Shown: positions 55,464 to 64,000 of the stretch, one piece after another
How positions within the stretch are numbered: position 1 is the stretch's first letter
Layout: each line of letters begins with the position of its first letter
Assembly (NCBI GenBank): GCA_035079385.1
Contig: JAVHKY010000005.1
Coordinates: 2,542,001 to 2,606,000, forward strand
Direction of reading: 5' to 3'
Origin: Aspidiotus rigidus
Lineage: Eukaryota; Arthropoda; Insecta; Hemiptera; Diaspididae
Length of the DNA stretch: 64,000 nucleotides
Made by a program: the position numbers and the translations under genes
Notes under the pieces: model-generated
What the model saw: the letters and a program-made list of their open reading frames with translations, nothing else
What the model was told of the DNA's origin: nothing
The model's database searches: none

Positions 55464-57040
55464 ACGCTTCATGGTTTGTCACGAACAGACTATTGGAGTC
55501 GAATCTTGAGATCAAACAAGCGGAACATCTTTTTACCATCATCTATCCGCGCATTTCTGAGCATTTTTTCATCAGTTTGAAGATAAAATAGCGAGAATAG
55601 GTACACTCACAAATTCACGATAAAGTATTTAAAAGAAAAAATAATAATAATTTCGTTCATTTTGCGAGGAAAAATTTTTACAATTTTTTCAAATATCACG
55701 GAACTTTTCTATTTTGTCAGTTTATTGTTCTTTTTTTATTTTTCCTACTGGTAAAATTTTTATACCAATTCATCTTTTAGAAAGATGTTATACCTATTTT
55801 GTAATCTTGAAGTTTCAGCCCTCAAGATACGTACGGAGAAAGTATATACATGGTAAAAAGAATAATAAAGAAAATTGATTGAGTTTCTCCTCAGTTAGCC
55901 TGGATAGGGTTATAAAAATTGTAGCCCCCCATTTCGACTCAAGTTTACGATCACGATGCTTAAATATATGTACACTGATGTATACCTATTCACTGAAAAG
56001 TCAGTTCATACCACATTGCATCCACGGCTAATTTTGTTTTTGTTTTTTGTTTTTTTCTTATTTAGTATCTCATTTTTTACCTTATTTGCACTGCTTTACA
56101 CCGTCGCGATCATTCTAGTTTTAGAGATCGCTGCTACACCAGTAATATGTACGCAAAAACGACACAATATTATTGCGCAACGCCCGCTTGCAAAATCTCC
56201 ATCGAAGAACCGGAAAGATACCGATGCAGTAATCCTAATATTATTGATATTTTTTGTACATAATGTTTACAGTTAAATTTTTAGTATGAGAAATATATTT
56301 TTCAAGAATGCGTTCACAAGGTTATCGAGGCAGACGACGAATTCTCGATATGAGGCTAAAATTTGAGGGTATCCCATGACGATATCGAGAAAAGAAATAG
56401 AAAAAGTTCTTCTGAATGAAAATTGAGATTTTGTTGACTATGATAGAGAGAAACTAATTCTCGATATCGAAGAAGACCTACACTCACGACGACGACGCTG
56501 CGAAGAAAAAAATTAAATAATTTATTCATGCATGATTTCTTTCAAACATGAGCTCTAGAAAGCAACATTTCGATACTGAAAATAAAAACTATGAATACTC
56601 GCGACCTCAAGACAAAAATAAGGGTACAAGAAAAAAAACACTCACGCAGTCGCGTGAGTAGTACACGACTTTTCTTCCCACAATGCAAAAAACATTGAGA
56701 GAGTCACTCCCTCTCTTTAAATTAAATACCAATGACCTGTCAATCATGTCAAACATTTGTAGAATAAACAATAAAACTCAGTTTATAAATTCTATCACTA
56801 GCGATGTCACATCAACAGATAACAGAGTAAAAATACCTATAATCCAATAAGGAAACCTGAATTTTGTTATAATTTAGGCTAAGAGTCATCTAAAACCTAC
56901 AAAACGTCTCCAGAAAAACCACTCCCCCTCCCCCTGTCCAAACTGCTACGAGGCTATAACAGTTGTTTCTAATAAAAAAGAGCTCTACAATCATTTTTTC
57001 CTATACGTTATTCTTAGCATATTATTAGTCTAGTATACTA
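55464..57040. other. AT-rich stretch without a recognised gene
   Basis: A plus-strand frame at 55956-56276 contains a hydrophobic run and no known domain, and may be chance in T-rich DNA. 56850-56960 carries the 'AAGGAAACCTGAATTTT...AAAACGTCTCC...CTCCCCCTG' phrase that recurs at 58855 and 61812. Confidence 0.35.
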
Positions 57041-57047
57041 TATATTA

Positions 57048-58140
57048 GTGCTGAGTGGTTCAATTCTTCATCACTTCCGATTCCTGGCATCTCTTAAAGC
57101 TATCTCCAGCTGCTATTCCTCTCGTGCACTCATAAATTGCCTTCACGCTATCATATCACCATTTTCTATGCACACTCCACCCCAAAATTCTTCATCTGGG
57201 AATCCAGTTACAACGAGATCCCGAAAAACTAAAAAAATCGATGTCGAAACGAAAGAAGCAACCAATCACCCAATAGTCAACCCCTCATTCCTTCCCTCAC
57301 GCTTCAACCATTCCAAACGTATTAACAAAATACCTCACTTATCTAGCTAGAAAATTCGGTAAAAATATATAGCACCCAAGCCCGGTTTACTCGTTAGTCT
57401 AATCTCAAATCTCACTCAAAAAAGCCAGTCCAAATTGAAAATAATCTTTCCATCTCTTTTGACACCTCAAATCAACTATGAACCACTATTAATTATGTGC
57501 CCATACATGAAAAAATGACAAATAAATCAATTATTAATTAAGAGTGAAATCACCCAGGTAGTCTCGCATCAGCACACTTGATGAAGATTAAAAAATTGTA
57601 CTTAATCATTCAAAGTCAAGGTTTTCACTAAAATCAGTCGAATAACAAATTAAGAAAAATAAAACGTGAACCCACATTTTGGTCCTCATCCCAACGAAAT
57701 TCAAGGCAAGAGGAGGTCATTTTAGCTCGGCTGCGAATAGGCCACACTCGTCTTACTCATATTTATCTTCTCACTAATCTCGCTCCTCCATCATGCCCTC
57801 ACTGTCTCCAAGAAAATTTATCAGTTGATCATTTTTTCTCATACCCCGTCCTGCAACCCACTCGAACCTCCCTAAATATATCTTCCAATATCAATGCAGC
57901 ACTAAACAACAACTCCGAAACCATCGACTCAACCCTAACTTATTTACGTACCACTCAATTCTACAACTTCATATAATTCACCAACAAATTCCGTTCGATC
58001 GCCACTCAATTCCACCAATACGTACCTAATTTAACCTAATTCAAGTAATGTTCTAAAATAAGATTGTAACGCCGAGCAAATAACCCTCGTGCAGTTTATA
58101 ATGCTCGTAAAATAATAATAATAAAAAAAAAAAAAAAAAA
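57048..58140 (+). pseudogene. 5'-truncated RNase-H LINE copy with poly-A
   Basis: The 100-codon frame 57048-57350 shows LASLKAISSCYSS and later KIDVETKEATNHPIV, the second half of a LINE RNase H. From about 57715 a frame reads VILARLRIGHTRLTHIYLLT with a PPSCPHC-Q---VDHFFSYP zinc-like motif, then a stop near 57975. An A-rich tail at 58110-58140 ends the copy. It is the best-preserved 3' end of this family here. Confidence 0.7.
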
Positions 58141-58488
58141 CTATCGAGTATGGCTAATAATAATGAAAAATAGCTAGAAAAATGAACAACTCGCCATTGC
58201 TACTATCCGTTAAAAAATAAATTTAACAAAACAAATAAAATTTGACAAAACAAAATTCAACGCTCTAGGGGCTGTGGGAAGCGAGATACAAGTGTACTAA
58301 ATTTGAACGAAAAGGTTTCATCGGAAATAAAATCCAATGAACCCTTGGTAAAGAATGAACCTGTCGAATGATGAAAGGTTCTTCATCACAATACACGTAC
58401 TGATAACGAAAGTGGTAAACGTATAGGAAAATCCGCTTCTCCTAACGTAAGCAGCTACTCGCAGCTATTCGTAAGAAGCTACTCGTAA

Positions 58489-58816
58489 TAGTGAAAAATT
58501 TTTCAACAAAAGTAAAAATTTCTCGAGAACTACTCATCCGATCCTCAAAAAAAATGCAGGTGCACATCTTCAAATATAATACTACAATATGGCCGAGTTA
58601 CAAAAAAATCCATCGGGTAGTTTCGGAGGAGTTCCGCGGACAAAAAGGTACTCGAAATACTGCAAAATTTCTCAACAAATTGAAAATTTCTCGAGAACTA
58701 CTCATCCGATTTTCAAAAAAATTGCAGGTGCACATCTTCAGATATACTACTACAATATGGCTAAGTTACAAAAAAATCCATCGGGTAGTTTCGGAGGAGT
58801 TCCGCGGACAAAAAGT

Positions 58817-58859
<43 letters not shown>

Positions 58860-58995
58860 AAACCTGAAATTTTTTTTATGCTAGTTGTGATCTAGGACCC
58901 CTAAAACGTCGAGAAAGTTCATTGCCCACTCCCCCTGTTGACCTTGCTACGGGTGTAATACCTCACTTTTCTAGTTAGAAAAGTCGGTAAAACCT
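58489..58995. repeat. tandem pair of about 165-bp units followed by (TA)n and a shared tail
   Basis: 58489-58648 and about 58660-58818 both read 'AAAATTTCTCGAGAACTACTCATCCGAT...GGTGCACATCTTC...AATCCATCGGGTAGTTTCGGAGG...GCGGACAAAAAG' in segments. (TA)n at 58820-58857 follows, then an 'AAGGAAACCTGAAATTTT...CTAGGACC...AAAACGTCGAGAAA...GTCGGTAAAA' tail. The same tail and TA tract occur at 61797-61950. It looks like the end of an undetermined transposon family. Confidence 0.65.
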
Positions 58996-60680
58996 CTAAT
59001 AGCTCTCCGGCAAAAAATATCCCTCTTTTGTATTACAAAGGGGCTATTTTTCTAGGCTCGTAATGAGAACTTGATAAGAAATATAAATCTAGTGACTAAT
59101 CTAAGGGCGTACTGAGGGGCCATAATTCTTCGAAAGGAAAAAAATGAAAGAAAAAATATTCTGGCGAAGTCAAATAAATGAAGATAACTTTTAATGACTT
59201 TCTATAGTTGCTCAATCCAGCTATGAGTCAAGACAAAATAATTTTCGATAGCGAATAAAGACACAGTAAATACATCAAACAGCTTCAAACCTCTTTGTGA
59301 TGGTATCACTAGTATACATATTTTAAGCTGACTTCCTTTCGGGGACTCACTCCGCTCGTTCGCCCTCATTCTTGGTCTGGTATAACAAGCTAACTACTCT
59401 GGATCAAGTCAAATTTTCTGGGGGGGGGGGGGGGGGAAGACCAACTCAGACTTGACTCGCAGATTTTCAATGGACGGCTGGCATGTCAATACCAATAAAG
59501 ACATTGAAAAGAGGAAACCCAGTCCCAACTTGGCGAATTTTCAATAGCGGATAAAGGTACAATAAAGACTGACACCAGTTAAAATCTTTTTGTGACGTCA
59601 TCAAGCTTGTGACGTGATGACCATCCGTGATGTCATAAGTTCGTGATATCAGTAGATTTCTAGCATAAGCCTAGTTTTAAGCTAGTATAGTCTACTGTTT
59701 GCTAGAACTAGGAAACTCGAACTCAGACTAAAATTAGTACAGCGTAGCAATCACCTAATACAGGGCTAGTATACTGTGTCGTAGTTATAGTTTAGGCTTA
59801 GTATACTATATGCTAAGCCATCCAAAAGGCCTAGTATGTATAAAGCTAATTTCTATGATAGGCCAAGTTTCAAACTAGTACATATAATTCAATTACTGGC
59901 AGTTAAAGTCTGGCTTAAGCCTACTTTAGAGATAGTATAGCCTCATATGCTCTATGCTGAGACAGAAACTAACTCAAACTCGGCCTCGCAGATTTTTGGA
60001 TCGGGTCGAGGGTTTGGGATTGTGGATCGAGTCCATCAACGGGGGGGGGGGGGGCAACTCGGGCTCGCGGATTTCTTTTGGTGGAATGGGGTGGGGTGCC
60101 GGTAAAGACATTGAAAAAACTACGTTTGTCATCTCATATTTCACGAATAAACATCTTTACTAGAAACCAGAAGGTGGATATTGGATACTCGTGACTAAGT
60201 TCTTTTTTAAAAAAAAAACAATGAATGAAATATGAGGACAATATAGCCGTGTCTCCCGTAATTGGTTGGTCTTCAAGGCTGTGTGAGAGCACTCTAAATG
60301 TATAAAATGAATAAAATGCCGCCCTCTCGCCTCCAAAATCACAGTTGTCTCGCATGACCTCATCGAGTGACGTCATTGGTATCGAAGACGGCCTTAATGG
60401 CGTTATCAGTGTAGGTTTCTCTTTAAATTCAACTTCAACAAGTCTCAACACGGAGATTTAGGCCAAATGATGTTATTACTTTCTCGTAAGAGCTGGTGGA
60501 AAAGTGGTGATATCATTTTGCTTCGCCCTGTATACTGGACTTAGGCTTACTGGACTTCTAGTATACTGATGATAAGCTGCCGAGCTCAAGGGCTCACTTG
60601 CGAGCTCACACCTAATTTGCCTGAGTGACCTAGGGTAGACCTAGTGCTAGTATCTAGTATATTGTTTATTGATGATTTTT
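58996..60680. other. intergenic repeats, no gene
   Basis: G-runs at 59421 and 60041. 59580-59960 has TGACGTCATCAAG and CTAGTATACTGT words shared with the 40-kb and 42-kb regions. The frame at 60134-60451 (-) has no recognised domain. Confidence 0.4.
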
Positions 60681-60689
60681 GAAGTGCAA

Positions 60690-60765
60690 TGACGGGAGCC
60701 CCTAAATGCGACGGCCCGGGGCCAACGGCCTCCAGCCTCTCCCCCTTTAACCGGCCCTGATTATC
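60690..60765. mobile_element. possible end of a hAT-like element
   Basis: A GC-rich patch ending ACCGGCCCTGATTA. Its complement CAGGGCCGGTTAAAGGGG resembles common hAT-type termini. No partner terminus was located. Confidence 0.3.
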
Positions 60766-61500
60766 GCTGAATCATTGAAAATATTACCTCCATTCCAAAT
60801 AATACGGAAGACAAAATAAAAAATAAAAAAAAAAGCTCACGCAGAAGCGTAAGCATCACCGACTTTTCAATAATTTGCTATAAAATCATTTACACATGCT
60901 CCCCATACCTAAACTTCATTGTTTCTCACTTATAAGCTGATTGTGATAATAATGATTTAAGGTATTCCACTTTCTCTTCTATTGTTCAATTCATTTCTAA
61001 TCTTTTTAATGGGTTCTATTAAAATTAAAATATAAAACTTAGGTGATTTAGAAGAATCTTAAAGTATTAACCTGACTGTCCATTTCCAAAAATAGGTACA
61101 GTAAGATATTATAAAGTCGATAATGACAAAAATCAAAACATAGATGAGGAAAATTGAAATGGGCAATGAAACTTCCACTTTGTCTTTACCTGAATTTCAA
61201 CATTACTCCCCAGTGTTCAGGCTACGAGCCTATTGCGATAATGTAGAAGAAAAAAAAAAAAAAAAAAAAATGATATGTATACCTGCATAACGCAGTAATT
61301 ATAAAATACACGGCCAATATTCAATCCATCGCTTACGTGCAACGTTTGTTTAACGTATCCAATAAACGTCGAATTTTTTCAATCATATATGACTGGTAAT
61401 GAGAAGTTTTTGCAGCCAATAGGTGTATGATGCTTTAATCACGTGGCAAACGAACTCAAATAAATTGAATAAGCGAGATTTAGCTCTTACGGCTCTATAC
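60766..61500. other. AT-rich stretch without a gene
   Basis: Contains an A-run at 61251-61270. Nothing else recognised. Confidence 0.35.
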
Positions 61501-61504
61501 GTGG

Positions 61505-61955
61505 ACCACGTATATTTTGAGATTTACTCAAGAACCACTAGTCCAACCGATACAAAAATTACAGAGCAATAAGATTGAATAAACCATGACGTAATGTAGT
61601 GATATGAAGATAATAAGATTGATATTTTTTGAGAAACAACACTAAGAAATTCGAGGAAAATTGAGAGTTACTCAACTACTCGAGAAATCTAAGAAAAAAA
61701 TTCACATTCCCAACTTCAGATAATCCACTACAACTTGGCCAAATTTCATGAGAATCCAACCAGTAGTTTTTGAGGAGTTGCGTGGACAAAAAAATCTTAT
61801 ATATATATATAAGGAAACCTGAAATTTTCTTATTAGGGTAGAAGTGATCTAGGACCTCCAAAACGTCGAGAAAATTCATTGCCCCCTCCCCCTGAATACT
61901 TTGCGTCGGGTGTAATACCTCACTTTTTACAAGTAAAAAGTCGGTAAAATCAACA
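61505..61955. repeat. second copy of the (TA)n-tailed repeat
   Basis: A diverged 'CTCAAGAACCACTAGTCCAACCGAT' and 'GTAGTTTTTGAGGAGTTGCG...GACAAAAAAATCTTATATATATA' core, then the same tail as at 58855-58995 (AAGGAAACCTGAAATTTT, AAAACGTCGAGAAAA, CACTTTTTACAAGTAAAAAGTCGG). Same orientation. Confidence 0.6.
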
Positions 61956-62425
61956 GAATTGTATTGATTTTTTCTATTACTTAATCACTGCATTACCGTC
62001 ATCATTTGTCGTGACACACTCCGCCGCTGGATATCAAAACTTTCCTAGATCGTCTACAAATTTATTGAGAATATTAAAAGTAGGTACCTAATCTTGGAGT
62101 TTATGAATACAGAATAACTATACACAATTTTTCTAGTTTCTCGATATGTTTTATTGCCCTTGCTAAGGAAATTTGTTTTGACGAAGATATTCCTTGAGAC
62201 ACCGTATCGAATCTTCAATCATAATTTCAGACTGCAAAACGTGTACGATCAACCTCTCCTCTAGCTTTCCTTGCTTTCAAATTCGCTTAATAATTTGCTA
62301 AGCAGTTTCATGAAGAATAGTTCTTGTATCGTTCATCAATCTCGTTATTTTTATCGAGATTTCTTGTTACAGTCGGCACGATATCGCATCATTGCACGTT
62401 AAACTCTTAAAAAATAACTATCAAT
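61956..62425. promoter_or_regulatory. upstream region of the kinase gene
   Basis: 470 bp of AT-rich, non-repetitive DNA before the start codon. It should hold the promoter and 5' UTR. No TATA box or splice acceptor adjacent to the ATG could be singled out, so a leaderless-intron arrangement cannot be proved. Confidence 0.35.
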
Positions 62426-63556
62426 ATGCCGAAAGTCAAAGGTTCGGCAAAGAAAAGCCCAAAGAAGGGCGGAGGATCAGGGAAGAAAAAAGGAGTTCCC
62501 AAAGCGAAGAAAGGACCGGCGCAGAAAACCCCTACGAGTATGGACTTCAAGGCCTACCTCACTAGAGCAAAAAGAGATTTCGACGCAAAATGGGCCGAAC
62601 CGGGTCACAATACGGCCGCGCTTGCAGATTTTGAAATAATCCGTACTCTCGGAACGGGTCAATTCGGTCGAGTCATGTTCGCTAGAGTAATAAAATCGCC
62701 CAAGAAAGCGTATGTTGCCATAAAGATCTTGGAACGCCAAAAAGTAGTATCGATGTTGCAAACCGAGCACGTCCTCTACGAGAAAAAAGTATTGATGTCG
62801 GTCAACTTCCCATTCTTGGTCGCTGGTCGTTACAGTTTCAAAGACAACGCGAGTTTATACTTTGTATTGGATTTCGTACCCGGCGGCGAAATGTTTTCAA
62901 ATTTGCAGAAGCTCGGAAAGTATCCAGAAAATCAAGCTAAATTTTACGCTGCACAAGTAGTCATGTCCTTTGAATACTTGCATTATTGTGGTATCGTCTA
63001 CCGCGATTTAAAGCCAGAGAATTTATTGATCGACATAACCGGGTACCTAAAAATAACTGATTTCGGTTTTGCGAAAAAAATCGACGATAAAACTACTATA
63101 ACCATGTGCGGAACACCAGAATATCTGGCGCCCGAAGTAATAAAAAACATAGGTTATAGCTATTCGGTCGACTGGTGGGCGCTGGGCATTCTGATATACG
63201 AAATGAGCAGCGGGAAACCACCGTTCGCTTCCGAAGATCCCATGAAAATCTTCGAAAAAATCATGAACGCTCGGGTAAAATATCCTGGCTCATTCAATCC
63301 GAATCTGAAAGACGTCGTAAGACAATTTTTGAATCCTGATTGGAATAACAGGCTAGGGTTAGATATGGATGCTGTACGAAATCACGACTGGTTTAAGGAG
63401 ATCAACTGGGTGCAGCTATTTTTCAAGAAAATTCCAGCGCCCTACGTGCCGGAAATCAAGAGTCTCGATGACACTAGTCATTTTGAAGAATACGATGAAC
63501 CACCGCTTCTGGAATTACCGGAAGAAATCTACGCCGATAAATTCAAGGATTTTTAA
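62426..63556 (+). CDS. PKA catalytic-subunit-like Ser/Thr kinase, intronless, Lys-rich N-tail
   Basis: 376 residues, an AGC-family kinase that phosphorylates Ser/Thr in basic contexts. Residues 1-37 are a Lys/Gly/Pro-rich basic tail instead of the MG- myristoylation start of PKA. Kinase landmarks: GTGQFGRV (76-83), VAIK (K100), helix-C Glu119, VPGGE (E155), YRDLKPEN (D194), DFG (D212), activation Thr226, GTPEYLAPE and IYEM (E259). The AGC tail has FEEY (353-356) and the terminal FKDF. Substrate-binding acidic residues of PKA are kept. The activation loop has one extra residue and Ile where PKA has the Trp just before the phospho-Thr, a contact for the regulatory subunit. PKA genes usually have introns; none here suggests a retrocopy. 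The reading frame is intact. Confidence 0.93.
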   Translation: MPKVKGSAKKSPKKGGGSGKKKGVPKAKKGPAQKTPTSMDFKAYLTRAKRDFDAKWAEPGHNTAALADFEIIRTLGTGQFGRVMFARVIKSPKKAYVAIKILERQKVVSMLQTEHVLYEKKVLMSVNFPFLVAGRYSFKDNASLYFVLDFVPGGEMFSNLQKLGKYPENQAKFYAAQVVMSFEYLHYCGIVYRDLKPENLLIDITGYLKITDFGFAKKIDDKTTITMCGTPEYLAPEVIKNIGYSYSVDWWALGILIYEMSSGKPPFASEDPMKIFEKIMNARVKYPGSFNPNLKDVVRQFLNPDWNNRLGLDMDAVRNHDWFKEINWVQLFFKKIPAPYVPEIKSLDDTSHFEEYDEPPLLELPEEIYADKFKDF

Positions 63557-63573
63557 AGCGTTATTTCGTACAC

Positions 63574-63579
63574 AATAAA
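63574..63579 (+). terminator. polyadenylation signal of the kinase gene
   Basis: AATAAA 18 nt after the stop codon, implying a very short 3' UTR. Confidence 0.65.
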
Positions 63580-64000
63580 TGTAAAGTGATCTACTAGTAT
63601 TTGGTGGCTGAAAATTTTCATTGAAGTGTCAAATCTGAATCGAGGTGATCATTTAAATCGGGTTTTACCGTGGGTTAACTCAGGTTGATCGTATTCCCAT
63701 GATGGTGAGTACTGGTACGCGAATGTGAGCGAATTCTTTGAGAACCCGCGTGGTTCACGATGGAAAGAGTAGTGTTTGGACTTCGTATAAAATATGAAAT
63801 TTATACTTATTTTGATCGTTCTATAAAATTAGTGTGGATTTGTCATTACGCTGAGTACGACTCATATGCATGTTGACAATCTTTAGTTCCTTTTCCTTAC
63901 CTTGCCTTATATGAGTTCTGAGACTTCAAACGACTTTCTTAGGTACTTTACCAGAATTATGTGTATTATGGACTCGATCCATGTAAACGGATGATTTGAC
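63580..64000. other. downstream flank, no gene recognised
   Basis: No poly-A tract or target-site repeat marking a retroposed 3' end was seen. Short frames only. Confidence 0.35.

Noticed and set aside
55956..56276. 106-codon frame with a membrane-like segment
   Set aside because: No recognisable family, no splice sites or poly-A signal, T-rich composition; not called as a gene.

Overview
The window is AT-rich, repeat-laden animal DNA, almost certainly from an insect. The signs are spliced genes with GT-AG introns, an insect-type arylalkylamine/dopamine N-acetyltransferase gene, an R1-clade LINE, a Copia element, Penelope-like remnants and many TIR elements. The species cannot be named from sequence alone; a hemipteran-like genome is a guess. 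No bacterial-style operons, rRNA, tRNA or CRISPR array were seen.

Layout. 0-14.7 kb is gene-poor and full of repeats: TIR elements, a 5'-truncated R1-like LINE on the minus strand (5.44-6.83 kb), a repeat family bounded by AACAGGTTCCCTG-type termini, and a hammerhead-ribozyme candidate at 11.57 kb. At 14.74-16.15 kb (+) lies a five-exon J-domain gene (DNAJC4-like: presequence, HPD motif, one membrane segment). It converges on a three-exon N-acetyltransferase gene on the minus strand (CDS exons at 28.60-28.41, 18.88-18.59 and 17.40-17.16 kb). The three exons join in phase into 239 codons. The 9.5-kb first intron of that gene holds an intact 5.7-kb Copia element (1588-aa Gag-Pol, two apparently identical 181-bp LTRs), in the same orientation as the gene and itself inserted in a decayed R1-type LINE.

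29-62 kb is a transposon graveyard. It contains degenerate RNase-H-bearing LINEs, all apparently of one family, a pogo/Tigger-like element with other repeats nested in it, a near-perfect 612-bp palindrome carrying a hammerhead ribozyme core in each arm, and a Penelope-like GIY-YIG remnant. It also holds three copies of a 0.4-kb TIR element, TA-flanked foldback MITEs and a 1.4-kb inverted repeat of tandem units. A few plausible exons of an unrecognised minus-strand gene sit at 43.7-47.2 kb.

At 62.4-63.6 kb (+) an uninterrupted 376-codon gene encodes a PKA-catalytic-subunit-like kinase. It has a Lys-rich N-terminal tail in place of the usual myristoylated N-terminus and an altered activation loop.

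The host genes (J protein, acetyltransferase, kinase) show no obvious shared pathway. The most interesting non-standard signals are the hammerhead ribozyme candidates linked to Penelope-like sequence, the intact sense-strand Copia inside the acetyltransferase intron, and the unusual intronless kinase.
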